Assembly (NCBI GenBank): GCA_036123585.1
Contig: JAZADN010000062.1
Coordinates: 1 to 58,670, forward strand
Direction: 5' to 3'
DNA length: 58,670 nucleotides
Source: UBA9410 sp036123585
GTDB lineage: Bacteria; Actinomycetota; Acidimicrobiia; Acidimicrobiales; MedAcidi-G1
Below, piece after piece: positions 1 to 8,568 of the stretch. Under the pieces are notes generated by a model. The model was not told the DNA's origin. It saw only the letters and a program-made list of their open reading frames with translations, and ran no database searches. Made by a program: the position numbers and the translations under genes. Position 1 is the stretch's first letter, and the number at the start of each line of letters is the position of its first letter.

Positions 1-322
1 CGGCTTCCTCGATCTCCTCATAGGACGAGGTGCCGCCGCCTGCTCCGAAGACCGTTGCCAGACCGACAACGCTGGGAGCGTGTCAAGTTCGATTGCAGCT
101 GTCGATGTTGTTCGAGCCGATGACCCGTCGGGCGAACCGCTGGGCGGCGTAGTTCACCTCGTTGGTGGTCTTCGAGCAACTGAACATCCCGAATGAGGTC
201 GGGCCATGGGCGTCCACCGCTGCGCGGAACCCGGAGGCAGCACGTTCGATGGCCTCCTCCCAGGTCGCCTCGCGGAGATCGCCACCATCTCGGACCATCG
301 GGGTCGTCAAGCGCTTGCTCAT
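1..322 (-). CDS. Formate dehydrogenase alpha subunit, selenocysteine type, 5' part only
   Basis: Molybdopterin oxidoreductase of the formate dehydrogenase family, expected to oxidise formate to CO2 at a Mo/W-bis-MGD centre. Reading leftward from an ATG at 322 (preceded by a GGGGAG ribosome site) the protein shows RLTTPMVRDGG, a TWEEAI helix and NNIDSCNRT, then an in-frame TGA at 83-85, then HAPSVVGLATVFG without further stops to the window edge. In E. coli FdhF the same place reads CARV-Sec-HGPSVAGL, so the TGA sits exactly at the catalytic Sec. A bacterial SECIS-like hairpin follows. The usual N-terminal CxxC [4Fe-4S] domain before RLTTP is absent: the frame is closed by a stop at 392-394. 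It is the last visible gene of the leftward carnitine string. Alternatives are a Cys enzyme with a sequencing error or a decayed gene; the hairpin argues against both. Confidence 0.85.
53..71 (-). promoter_or_regulatory. bSECIS-like hairpin for SelB
   Basis: On the minus strand a perfect 5-bp stem, CGTTG paired with CAACG, closes a 9-nt loop TCGGTCTGG. The loop contains GGTCT, the element contacted by SelB in the E. coli fdhF SECIS. The stem begins 11 nt after the UGA, the spacing known to be favourable for E. coli SECIS function. Stem, loop and spacing are seen directly; SelB binding is inferred. Confidence 0.72.
83..85 (-). other. In-frame UGA read as selenocysteine
   Basis: TGA on the minus strand lies between NRT and HAPS of the formate dehydrogenase. 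Homologues carry Cys (TGC/TGT) or Sec here. Frame and family similarity continue unbroken on both sides, which is the classical signature of recoding rather than termination. Confidence 0.8.
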
Positions 323-461
323 GTCTCCCCTGTCGCCATCTGGCGACCATCGTCGGGGGCCGGACGTCGGCATCCGACCCGGGCGGTCGGGCTACAGGAC
401 CCGTCCTACCGGCCCGGAACCTATCGCAGATTCATGGTCTTCGGCTTTCCCACCAGTGGGC

Positions 462-1262
462 CTAGCGCCCCTGCCAGTGGGGATCACGATTGTCGGCGAA
501 CGCCCGAGGTCCCTCCTGCGCGTCCTCGGAGGCCAGCATCCGCTCGTACTCGACAAGGTCACCTGACCGCAGATGGGCGAAGGCATCGTCCAGCGACCGG
601 TGCCTAGTGGCCCGGTCGATGGCCATCACCGCCTCGACGGCCAGCGGCGCTGCGGCGGCTATGCGATCGGCCAGCTCCCGGGCGGCACCCTTCAGTTCCT
701 CGGCGGGGACCACCCGGTTGACCAGACCCCACCGTTCTGCCTCGGCGGCATCGAGTCGTCGACCGCCGTACAGCACCTCGTTGGCCACCACGGTCGGCAG
801 GGTCCTCGGCAACCGGATGGCCCCGGCATCCGGGATGATCCCCAGGCTGGTCTCGGGCAGGAAGAAGGAGGCGTGATCGGCCGCCACCACGAACTCGGCC
901 GCCATGGCCAACTCAAAGCCGCCACCGACGGCCATGCCGTTCACCGCGCACACCACCGGCTTGTTCCTGCCCGGGAGCTCGCAAAAGCCCCCGAAGCCAC
1001 CCTCGCCGTAGTCGGCCTCGAACTCCTCCCCGTCGGCCGCCGCGCCCAGGTCCCACCCGGCCGAGAAGAACCGCTCGCCGGCTCCCGTGAATACCGCCAC
1101 CCTTAGGTCTGGGTCGTCGCGGAAGTGGGCGAATGTCCTGCCGAGCTCCCGACTGGTCGCGGCGTCGATGGCGTTGGCCTTTGGTCGGTCCAGAACCACC
1201 TCCAGCACCGGACCGTCGACGGTGGTCCGCACCGCCCCCGTGTCGCCCGTGTCGGCACTCAT
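462..1262 (-). CDS. caiD: CaiD-like crotonase (carnitinyl-CoA dehydratase)
   Basis: Crotonase-family protein of 266 aa. It resembles E. coli CaiD closely along its length: LDRPKANAIDA near the N-terminus, FRDDPDLRVAVFTGAGERFFSAGWDL, the oxyanion-hole stretch AVNGMAVGGGFELAM, WGLVNRVV, and the CaiD-type end SEDAQEGPRAFADNRDP. CaiD interconverts carnitinyl-CoA and crotonobetainyl-CoA. Neighbours fit: ADP-forming acyl-CoA ligase upstream and carnitine dehydrogenase at the head of the string. Two ATGs (1271 and 1262) follow a GGAGGGAGG ribosome site; I chose 1262 for spacing and homology length. The short distance (about 40 nt) from the ligase stop suggests co-transcription. Confidence 0.85.
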   Translation of the reverse strand: MSADTGDTGAVRTTVDGPVLEVVLDRPKANAIDAATSRELGRTFAHFRDDPDLRVAVFTGAGERFFSAGWDLGAAADGEEFEADYGEGGFGGFCELPGRNKPVVCAVNGMAVGGGFELAMAAEFVVAADHASFFLPETSLGIIPDAGAIRLPRTLPTVVANEVLYGGRRLDAAEAERWGLVNRVVPAEELKGAARELADRIAAAAPLAVEAVMAIDRATRHRSLDDAFAHLRSGDLVEYERMLASEDAQEGPRAFADNRDPHWQGR

Positions 1263-1302
1263 GTCATACATCCTCCCTCCAAGGGACCCGTCACCGCGCT
1301 GT

Positions 1303-3363
1303 TCATCCCCACGAACCGGCGTGGGTGACCAGCGCATCGACTGCCACGGCACCGTCTGAGGTGACCAGCAACGGGTTGACCTCGACCTCCACCAGGCCGT
1401 CGACCGACGTGGCGACCCGCGCGAGGGCCTGTACGGCGTCGATTACGGCGTCGACGTCGGCCCCGGGACGGCCCCGGTGTCCTGCCAGCAGCGGCCATGC
1501 AGTCAGACGTCGCAGCGCAAAGGCCACCTCGTCGTCGGTGGCCGGGAGGAGCAGGCTGGCTGTGTCTCGGAGCACTTCCACCAGCGCTCCGCCGGCGCCG
1601 ACGGTGAGCAGCCACCCCACTGGTGGCTCCAGGCGGACGGTGACCAGAAGCTCGGCCACCGCGCCGTCCACCTGACGCTCGACCAGCACCCGACCTCCGT
1701 CGCCGACTTCGGCCACCCGCCGGGCGGCGGCGGCCACCGCGTCCCGGTCCGCCAGGCCTAGGGCCACGCCTCCCACCTCGGTCTTGTGGGCAAGGCCGGT
1801 GGCCTTGACGGCCACCGGGAAGCCGATCTCCTCAGCGGCCGCAGCTGCTTCCTCCACGGGCACCAGGGCGCGGCGCGGCACCGTTACTCCGTGGTCGGCC
1901 AGCATGTCCTTGGCCGTCGCCTCGTCCAGCGTGTCACGGGGTCCAGCAACGCTCGCCACCACGGTGGGGGCCGACCGGACGGTCCGCTGTCCCCACCAGG
2001 CGGAGGCCAAGAGGCCTCCGAGGGCCTCGTCGATGCCGCGGACCGGGACCAGCCCCCGGGACACCGCGGCGGCCTCCACCGTGGGCGGGAGGTTCTCGGC
2101 CATCGACGCGGCCACCACCCCCGGAGTGCCTGTCGCGGCGACTGCATCTCCGAAGGCCTCCAGCGTCGGCCACCAGCTCCGGTCGTCCAGGTCGCCGCCG
2201 GGAAAGTCCAGCACCAGAAGGCTCGCGTCGGGGCCGATGTCGTCTTCCGAGGCGAGGGTGGCGGTGAAGGTGGCGACGAGCCGCTCCCTGTCGTCCCAGA
2301 TGAAGGTGTGGTAGTCGAACGGGTTGGATACTGAGACAAGCGCAGCCTTATCGGGATCGCCGAGCGCCTCCCGGATCCGTGCCACTCGGTCCGCCCCAAA
2401 GGCCGGCAACTCGAGGTCCAACCCGTCGCATCGATCGGCCACGATGGACGCCTCGCCCCCGGAACAGCTCAGGCTGACGAGCCGCCCGCCGCCCAGACCG
2501 CCCAGGCCGACGAGGACGTGGAGTACGTCGAGCAACTCGGGGAGGGACCACACCCGTCGGACGGCAAGCCGCTCGAACAGCGCCTCGTACGCGGCGTCGC
2601 TGCCCACCATCGACGAGGTGTGCGACGCTGCGATCTCTGCGCCACGAGCCGACGAACCGGTCTTGAGTGCCACCACCGGCTTGCCGAGCGCCGAGGCCGT
2701 CGCGCAGGCTGTGGCGAAGCGCTCCACGTCGTGGAGGGCCTCCACGTGGAGACCGACCGCGGTCACCGTCGGGTCGGCCACCAGGGCTTCCAGGCACTCT
2801 TCGATGCCCACGTCGGACTGGTTGCCCAAGGTCAGCAGGTGGGCGATGGGCATGGGCCGGGTCTGCAGCGAAAGGTCGAGGCCGATGTTGCCACTCTGGG
2901 TCACTAGGGCAACACCCCGCTCCACCCTCCGGAGGCCCTGCTGGTCTGGCCAGAGGGCGGCTCCGACCACGGCCGAGACGGTTCCGTAGCAGTTGGGACC
3001 TACCACCGGCATCGTGCCGGCCACCTCATCCAGTTCGCGCTGCAAGGCCTCCCCATCGGGCCCGGCCTCGGCGAAACCCGAGGCGTAGCAGACCGCCGCC
3101 CCGGCCCCCATCGCCGCCAGGCGGCCGACCACGTCGACGGTGGCCCGCCGGTTGACCGCCACCAGTGCAGCGTCGGGGACGCCGGGCAGGTCGTCGACGG
3201 TCGGCACGCACGGCACCCCCGCCACCTCTTCACGCCTCGGGTGGACGGCCCATAGGTCACCGTCGAACCCGAGGCGACGGCACTGCTCGATTGCGAGGGC
3301 GGCGGGCTGACCTCCGACCACAGCCACCGACCGGGGCAGGAGAAGCCGGGCCAGGCGGCTCAC
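1303..3363 (-). CDS. ADP-forming acyl-CoA ligase (acetate-CoA ligase/ACD family)
   Basis: A 686-aa single-chain NDP-forming acyl-CoA synthetase. The N-terminal third is the CoA-binding Rossmann part (SVAVVGG), the middle has succinyl-CoA-ligase-like domains with VTQSGNIG and the candidate phospho-histidine stretch AASHTSSMVGSD, and the C-terminal third is ATP-grasp (FPVAVKATGLAHKTEVGGV, EVEVNPLLV). It would join CoA to an acid with ATP giving ADP and phosphate. Between acyl-CoA dehydrogenase and CaiD, the likely substrate is carnitine, crotonobetaine or a related acid, replacing the AMP-forming CaiC ligase; that is inference. Start is GTG at 3363, behind a GGAG. Confidence 0.8.
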   Translation of the reverse strand: MSRLARLLLPRSVAVVGGQPAALAIEQCRRLGFDGDLWAVHPRREEVAGVPCVPTVDDLPGVPDAALVAVNRRATVDVVGRLAAMGAGAAVCYASGFAEAGPDGEALQRELDEVAGTMPVVGPNCYGTVSAVVGAALWPDQQGLRRVERGVALVTQSGNIGLDLSLQTRPMPIAHLLTLGNQSDVGIEECLEALVADPTVTAVGLHVEALHDVERFATACATASALGKPVVALKTGSSARGAEIAASHTSSMVGSDAAYEALFERLAVRRVWSLPELLDVLHVLVGLGGLGGGRLVSLSCSGGEASIVADRCDGLDLELPAFGADRVARIREALGDPDKAALVSVSNPFDYHTFIWDDRERLVATFTATLASEDDIGPDASLLVLDFPGGDLDDRSWWPTLEAFGDAVAATGTPGVVAASMAENLPPTVEAAAVSRGLVPVRGIDEALGGLLASAWWGQRTVRSAPTVVASVAGPRDTLDEATAKDMLADHGVTVPRRALVPVEEAAAAAEEIGFPVAVKATGLAHKTEVGGVALGLADRDAVAAAARRVAEVGDGGRVLVERQVDGAVAELLVTVRLEPPVGWLLTVGAGGALVEVLRDTASLLLPATDDEVAFALRRLTAWPLLAGHRGRPGADVDAVIDAVQALARVATSVDGLVEVEVNPLLVTSDGAVAVDALVTHAGSWG

Positions 3364-3415
3364 GCTCCGCTCTCCAAGACGCCCACCGGTGACAATTCGG
3401 TCCGGGCCTGGTGGG

Positions 3416-4576
3416 TCATGCGCCGAGAGGCCGCAGCATTTCGCGGCTCACGATGTGTCGTTGGATCTCGCTGGTGCCGTCCCAGATCCGGTCAACGCGG
3501 GCATCCCGCCAGATCCTCTCGAGGGGCAGTTCGTCCATGAGGCCCATGCCGCCGAGGATCTGGATGGCCTCGTCGGCCACGAACTGGAGCATCTCCGTCG
3601 ACGAGATCTTGGCCATGGCCGCGTCACCGTCGGACATCTCGTCGCGATCCATCAGCCAGGCCGCGCGGTAGGTCATCAGCTCGGCCTCGACCATCTTGGT
3701 GCGCATATCAGCCAGCTTGAACGAGACCCCTTGGAACTTGCCGATCTTCTGGCCGAACTGCTCCCGCGAGGCCGCCCAGTCGAGCGCCACCGAAAGCGCC
3801 CGGTCAGCGCGACCTAGGCACACGGCAGCCACCTGGAGGCGGGTGGCCCCAAGCCATTCGTTGGCCACCTCGAAGCCCCGGTGCTCCTCGCCCAGCACCT
3901 TCGAACCCGGGACCCGGCAGTCGTCGAAGTTGAGGACACAGTTGTGGTAGCCGCGGTTGGAAACTGAGCGGTAGCCCTCGGCCACCTCGAGGCCTGGCGT
4001 GTCATGGTCGACCAGGAACGAGGTAATGAGCTTTTTCGGGCCGCGGGGCGTGTCCTCCTCGCCGGTGGCAGCGAACAGAATCGTGTAGTCAGCCAGGTCG
4101 GCGTGGCTGATGAAGTGCTTCGTCCCGTTGATGACGTAGTCGTTGCCGTCGCGAACCGCACGACACTTCATGCCCCGGACGTCGGAGCCGGCGTCCGGCT
4201 CGCTCATGGCCAGGCAGTCGACTCGGTCGCCGCGGATGGTGGGCACCAGGTACTCCTCCACCTGGTCTCCGACACAGGCCTGGAGAATGTTGGATGGCCG
4301 GGCCACCAAGTAGTGGAGGGCGTACTGGGTCCAACCGAAGGCCCGGTCCACGAGCGCCATAGTCAGATTGTCGAGGCCACCGCCGCCGAACTCAGCTGGC
4401 ATGTTGGCCGCATAGATCCCGGCGGCCAGCGACCGGTCCCGGATCTGATCGACCAGCTCGGGTGGCATGTCACCGAGGCGCTCGACTTCCTCCTCGTGGG
4501 GAACGAGCTCCTTGTCGACAAAGGCTCGTACGGTGTCTACGACCATTTCCTGCTCGTCGGTCAGGGCGAAGTCCAT
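3416..4576 (-). CDS. Acyl-CoA dehydrogenase (possible crotonobetainyl-CoA/butyrobetainyl-CoA step)
   Basis: A 386-aa FAD acyl-CoA dehydrogenase of normal family length. It opens with the standard MDFALTDEQ, carries CLAMSEPDAGSDVRGM for flavin/substrate contacts, REQFGQKIGKFQ, ILGGMGLMDELPLERIWRD and the closing IWDGTSEIQRHIVSR. Electrons would go to an ETF. The carnitine neighbours suggest that it handles a trimethylammonium acyl-CoA, as CaiA or a gamma-butyrobetainyl-CoA dehydrogenase does, but sequence alone does not fix the substrate. The ATG at 4576 is set by homology; the ribosome site is weak (AAAGAGA). Confidence 0.8.
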   Translation of the reverse strand: MDFALTDEQEMVVDTVRAFVDKELVPHEEEVERLGDMPPELVDQIRDRSLAAGIYAANMPAEFGGGGLDNLTMALVDRAFGWTQYALHYLVARPSNILQACVGDQVEEYLVPTIRGDRVDCLAMSEPDAGSDVRGMKCRAVRDGNDYVINGTKHFISHADLADYTILFAATGEEDTPRGPKKLITSFLVDHDTPGLEVAEGYRSVSNRGYHNCVLNFDDCRVPGSKVLGEEHRGFEVANEWLGATRLQVAAVCLGRADRALSVALDWAASREQFGQKIGKFQGVSFKLADMRTKMVEAELMTYRAAWLMDRDEMSDGDAAMAKISSTEMLQFVADEAIQILGGMGLMDELPLERIWRDARVDRIWDGTSEIQRHIVSREMLRPLGA

Positions 4577-4640
4577 GGGTCTCTTTCGGGATCTTGGTTC
4601 TGGTTCAGCGCGGTGCGGCGGGGTGGTTCGGTCGGACGGC

Positions 4641-6143
4641 TCAGCCGGGGACGGCCATGACCCGACCCACCTGGGGCGGGACAGGCAGGCTGGCGTGAGC
4701 CTCCGCAATGGCGGCCAGCGCGGCGGCCGGCCCGGGCAGAATCGGCGTCACCGACGCCGACCCGGTGTTCACGTGGAGCAGCATCTGCTCGGTCGTGCAC
4801 AGCAGATCGTCGCCCGAGTACATCTCGTGGAAGAAGTGCAGGCGCTTGGTGTCGATGCCGAGGATCTGGGTGGTGAAGCGCAACGGCTGGCCGAGCGAGG
4901 CCTCCTTCACGTAGTTGAGGTGGGTCTCCACCGTGAAGAAGGTGTGGCCGGCCTCCCGATAGGCCTCGTCGATCCCGACGTACCGGAAGAGCTTGTCGCT
5001 AGCCCATCCGAAGGCGGTCAGAAACGCCCATTCCGACATGTGGTCGTTGTAATCCACCCAGTCGGGCTCCACGACTGTCTCGTACAGGGCCAGTGGGGCG
5101 GCCAACTCGTCGCCGGGCGACCAGCGGCCGCCGCTTGACTTAGCCGAGGTGGCCTCGTGGATGCGTGCCTCCCGCTCGGACACCAGGCGGCCGGCGCCCA
5201 GATCGAGGGGACGCAGCGACCGCATCACGTTGATGACGTAGTCGTCTCGAAGGCGCTCCAGCTCGGCAATGGATCGACCCTCGGCCTGCTCCTCGCAGCC
5301 AGCGGCCATGGCCTCGATCAGGCCATCGGTCAACTCGGGCGCCTCGAGCTTCGTCCACGGCAGCTTCAGGGCGGGGCCGAACTGGCGGAGCATGTGGCGC
5401 ATTCCCTGTTCGCCGCCGGCCAGGTGGAAGGTGAGGTTGGTACCCATGCCCGCCCAGCGCAGGCCGGGCCCATAGTTCACGGCGTCGTCGAGTTCACGGG
5501 TAGTGGCCACACCGTCGTTGACAAGGTGGAGGACTTCCCGCCACAGGGCCTCCTGGAGGCGATCCGAGAGGTAACCCTCAATCTCGGTCCGCACCACGAG
5601 TGGGTGCATGACCAGGTCGTCATAGTGGGCGATGGCCGTGTCGACGGCCACCTCAGAAGTCTGCGCACCGGCCACCACTTCGACCAACGGCAGCAGGTAC
5701 ACCGGGTTGAAGGGGTGTCCGATGAGGATCCGTTCCGGGTGGTCGCACCCCTCCTGGAGGCGGGTGGGTAGCAGGCCCGACGAGCTCGAGGCGATGACCA
5801 CCTCGGGACCGGCGTGGGCGGCCAGGGTGGCCAACAGACTCCGCTTGACGTCTTCGTCTTCGGGGGCGCTCTCCTGGATCCAGTCGACCCGCTCGGCCAG
5901 GCCCTCGACCGTGTCAGCCCAGGCCAGGCGGATCGGGTCGGCACCGGGGAAGAGGCCCAGCTTGGTAGCCGACGGCCAGGCCCGGTTCACGGCGGACCGC
6001 AGCCGCTCCTCGGCTCCGGGGGCCGGGTCCCAGGCCACCACGTCGACGCCCCGGGCCAGCGCCCGGACGGCCCATCCGGCGCCGATGACGCCTGTGCCGA
6101 CGACGCCGATCGTCCGACCCCGCTCCGTGCTCTCCCCGGTCAT
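4641..6143 (-). CDS. lcdH: L-carnitine dehydrogenase fused to a hotdog thioesterase
   Basis: A 500-aa two-domain protein. Residues 1 to about 320 are a 3-hydroxyacyl-CoA-dehydrogenase-like NAD enzyme (GVVGTGVIGAGW dinucleotide fold, SSSSGLLPT, GHPFNPVYLLPLVEVV), as in carnitine dehydrogenases that oxidise L-carnitine to 3-dehydrocarnitine. Residues from about 345 form a 4-hydroxybenzoyl-CoA-thioesterase-like hotdog domain (VEPDWVDYNDHMSEW). This fusion is known in rhizobial-type carnitine dehydrogenases, where the thioesterase is thought to release free betaine from betainyl-CoA. ATG at 6143 follows GGAGGGTGAG. It is the first gene of the leftward string and faces the IclR gene. Confidence 0.85.
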   Translation of the reverse strand: MTGESTERGRTIGVVGTGVIGAGWAVRALARGVDVVAWDPAPGAEERLRSAVNRAWPSATKLGLFPGADPIRLAWADTVEGLAERVDWIQESAPEDEDVKRSLLATLAAHAGPEVVIASSSSGLLPTRLQEGCDHPERILIGHPFNPVYLLPLVEVVAGAQTSEVAVDTAIAHYDDLVMHPLVVRTEIEGYLSDRLQEALWREVLHLVNDGVATTRELDDAVNYGPGLRWAGMGTNLTFHLAGGEQGMRHMLRQFGPALKLPWTKLEAPELTDGLIEAMAAGCEEQAEGRSIAELERLRDDYVINVMRSLRPLDLGAGRLVSEREARIHEATSAKSSGGRWSPGDELAAPLALYETVVEPDWVDYNDHMSEWAFLTAFGWASDKLFRYVGIDEAYREAGHTFFTVETHLNYVKEASLGQPLRFTTQILGIDTKRLHFFHEMYSGDDLLCTTEQMLLHVNTGSASVTPILPGPAAALAAIAEAHASLPVPPQVGRVMAVPG

Positions 6144-6183
6144 CTCACCCTCCGCTTTGCTCAGGGCCCGCCAACTGGTGTCG

Positions 6184-6215
6184 TTTCACGATGTGGAACA
6201 CCGATTCCGTATACT
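6184..6215 (+). promoter_or_regulatory. Divergent promoter with IclR-type operator
   Basis: The 148-nt gap between the carnitine dehydrogenase and iclR holds GGAA (6195-6198) and TTCC (6205-6208), an inverted repeat with a 6-nt spacer of the TGGAA-N-TTCC kind typical of IclR operators. It lies just upstream of a good -10 box TATACT (6210-6215); TTTCAC at 6184 is a poor, rather distant -35. The position suggests that the regulator controls itself and the carnitine genes. Confidence 0.5.
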
Positions 6216-6291
6216 GGATCAGCGTAGGGGGGCGCGGTCGACGCGGCAAGGGACGGCCGCTAGGAGCCACGGCAGGGAGCGGAGGGAGTCG

Positions 6292-7038
6292 ATGGGCATC
6301 CAGTCGGTGGAGCGGACCTTCGCTGTCGTCGGCGTTTTGGCCGGCGCTGACCCCGAGGAAATCCCAGTCGCAGGCATCGCCGAGGCCACCGACCTCCCCA
6401 AGAGCACGGTGAGCCGAATCCTCTCCACTCTCGGCGACCTGGGCGTGGCGATCGCCGGGGAGTCCGGTGGGAGCTACCGGCTCGGACCCGGGGCACGGGT
6501 CTTCGCAGGGCGAGACCCCGTCGAGGCCGAGCTCGTCCGGACGGCCCACCCGGTCCTCGTCCGGGCCGTCGAATTCCTCGACGAGGACCTCGGGCTGGCC
6601 GTGTCCGACGGCGACCACGTCCGGTACGTCGACCAGGTCCGCAGCCAGCGGGCTGTCCGCATCCGCGTGTACGTGGGCGAACGGACCCCGCTGCACACGA
6701 CGGCGGCCGGCCTGGTGGCTCTGGCCGACCTGGCCGATGACAACCTGGCGGCCTACCTGGCCGGTCCCCTCGCCTCCTGGGGCCGCGGGACCTCGGTTGA
6801 CCCGGCGGAGCTGGGGACGACCGTCGAGTCGGTCCGCACCCATGGCGTGGCCTGGACCAGCGAGGCCTGGGCCGACGGCGTCAACGGCGCAGCGGTCCCC
6901 GTTCGAGATCCCGACGGCGGGCTGGTGGCCATCCTCAACGCCTTCGGACCGTCTTACCGGTTCCCCGACGAGCGGGGTCGGGCCGAGACCGCCCGCTGCC
7001 TGGTCGACACTGCCAACGAGATCGCCAGACTGCTGTAG
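6292..7038 (+). CDS. IclR-family regulator of the carnitine module
   Basis: A 248-aa IclR protein with an N-terminal winged helix (residues about 1-65, including LPKSTVSRILSTLGDLG) and a C-terminal effector domain ending in the family-typical LNAFGPSYRFPDERG. ATG at 6292 follows GGAGGGAG. It is transcribed away from the carnitine dehydrogenase with an operator-like palindrome between them. Its stop overlaps the GTG of the next gene by one base, so the two are probably co-transcribed. The effector is likely carnitine or an early intermediate, inferred from position. Confidence 0.85.
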   Translation: MGIQSVERTFAVVGVLAGADPEEIPVAGIAEATDLPKSTVSRILSTLGDLGVAIAGESGGSYRLGPGARVFAGRDPVEAELVRTAHPVLVRAVEFLDEDLGLAVSDGDHVRYVDQVRSQRAVRIRVYVGERTPLHTTAAGLVALADLADDNLAAYLAGPLASWGRGTSVDPAELGTTVESVRTHGVAWTSEAWADGVNGAAVPVRDPDGGLVAILNAFGPSYRFPDERGRAETARCLVDTANEIARLL

Positions 7039-8543
7039 TGAACATCCCGCTCGTCCGAATCGGGCCACTGCTGGTGGCCGCCCTGCTCGTCGGGTGCGGT
7101 GGGTTGGGGGCCGGTGCTCCCGCCGGGTCGGAGCCCCCGACCGGAGTGGCAACCATCGCCACAACCACCTTGGCCACCGTCACGACCACAGCACCCCCAC
7201 CGGCTACCACCCGGCCACCCACCACCACGGGTACCGCGCCGGCCACCACCACGATCGCCCCAACGACCAGCACGGCCGGGACCTCTACCACGACGAGCGG
7301 GGCGCCGACCACCACCAGGCCGGCTGTCCTCACCGCGTCGTTCCGGGGCGTGACGGCCGACGCGATTCGGGTGGGCTTCACCTGGATCGACTTCGACGAG
7401 GTGAACCGGACCTTCGGACTGGAGCTCCGCTGGGCCAACTGGCTCCCAGCGATCGAGGCCCTGGTGGCCGACCTGAACGCCCGCGGCGGAATCGGTGGCC
7501 GCCGGGTGGACCTGGTGGAGCGTTCCTACCTCCCCGGCGGCTCGGCGTCGGCCCAACAAGCCTGCCTCGAGCTCACCGCCGACGAGGAGGTGTTTGCCGT
7601 TCTGAACGGCTTCCACGGACCGGGTGCCGAGTCGTCCAACGAGTGCTTCGGCACCCACGAGACGATCCTCGTCGGTGGTCGACCGTCGGCTGAACAGCTC
7701 GCCCTCGTCGACGCCCCGTGGATCACCGACGAGATGGGCAACGCCCGACGTGCCAACTCGTTCGTCCGGCTCCTCGCTCGGACCGGCGTGCTCACCGACC
7801 TCGGTCCCGTTCTCGTCTACGGCACCGGCCCCGGCTACGCGGCTGCCGTGGACGCGGCGGCCGACGCCCTCCTGGCCGTCGGCGCACCGACGCCGATGGT
7901 GGCCCAGAACCAACTTGGCGGCGACGAACTGGCGGCCATAGCTCAACTCGAGGTGGTTCTGGAACGGGCCCGTGCCGAGGGGTACCGGACCGTCCTGGTG
8001 GCCGGTGAGGCAATCCGGGTGCTCGAGTACCTCGTGGGTCGAGCCGACGAGTTCGACCTGCTGGTCCACAACGGCGAATCGGTCGAGCCGTGGAACTCGA
8101 CGCCGCCGACCGGCATCGCCGACGCTGGCCGGATCCTCACAAACACTCGCTTCCGGGAGCAGGACGACGAGTCGGTGACCGAATGTCGTCGGGTCGTCGA
8201 GGCCTCCCTCGGCCACCCAGTCCTCCCGACCGACCAACTCGGACCCGAGGACCGGGACCACTGGTCGGCACTGACCATCGGATGCCGGACGCTTGCCCTG
8301 TTCGCCCAGGTGGCCGCCGCCGCCGGGCCGGACCTCACCAACGACTCGTTCGCCGAGGCCGCGGCCAGCTTGGGCGAGATCAGGATCCCCGGCGAACGGT
8401 TCGCGTCGCTAGGCCCGGCCAAGCCCGACGCGCGAGACGGCCTGGCCCTGGCCGAATGGGACCACGCCTCCCTCCGCTGGGTCCCCGCGTCGACGGAGTT
8501 CGACATGGCCAACCAGTCCGGTTGGAACGAGCCCGGCTCCTGA
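7038..8543 (+). CDS. Type I periplasmic ligand-binding lipoprotein with Thr-rich linker
   Basis: A 501-aa secreted protein. A short signal peptide ends in the lipobox LLVGC (Cys about 20). Residues about 40-95 are an extended Thr/Pro/Ala linker, and the rest looks like a Leu/Ile/Val-type (Peripla_BP_6) receptor: LVADLNARGGIGGRRVDLV, a disulphide-prone ECFG segment and a late WSALTIGC segment. No ABC permease or ATPase is adjacent, so it is either an orphan sensor or uses subunits encoded elsewhere. It overlaps the iclR stop by one base and uses GTG. Carnitine or betaine binding is a guess from context. Confidence 0.65.
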   Translation: MNIPLVRIGPLLVAALLVGCGGLGAGAPAGSEPPTGVATIATTTLATVTTTAPPPATTRPPTTTGTAPATTTIAPTTSTAGTSTTTSGAPTTTRPAVLTASFRGVTADAIRVGFTWIDFDEVNRTFGLELRWANWLPAIEALVADLNARGGIGGRRVDLVERSYLPGGSASAQQACLELTADEEVFAVLNGFHGPGAESSNECFGTHETILVGGRPSAEQLALVDAPWITDEMGNARRANSFVRLLARTGVLTDLGPVLVYGTGPGYAAAVDAAADALLAVGAPTPMVAQNQLGGDELAAIAQLEVVLERARAEGYRTVLVAGEAIRVLEYLVGRADEFDLLVHNGESVEPWNSTPPTGIADAGRILTNTRFREQDDESVTECRRVVEASLGHPVLPTDQLGPEDRDHWSALTIGCRTLALFAQVAAAAGPDLTNDSFAEAAASLGEIRIPGERFASLGPAKPDARDGLALAEWDHASLRWVPASTEFDMANQSGWNEPGS

Positions 8544-8568
8544 GGTCTAGTCCGAGCGACCCCGACGA

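Noticed and set aside
83..85. Formate dehydrogenase as a simple pseudogene broken by TGA
   Set aside because: The stop is exactly at the Sec position, the frame continues with good similarity, and a properly spaced GGUCU hairpin follows.
7140..7330. Coding repeats or recombination hot spot in the ACC-rich stretch
   Set aside because: It simply encodes the Thr/Pro-rich linker of the lipoprotein with biased codons.
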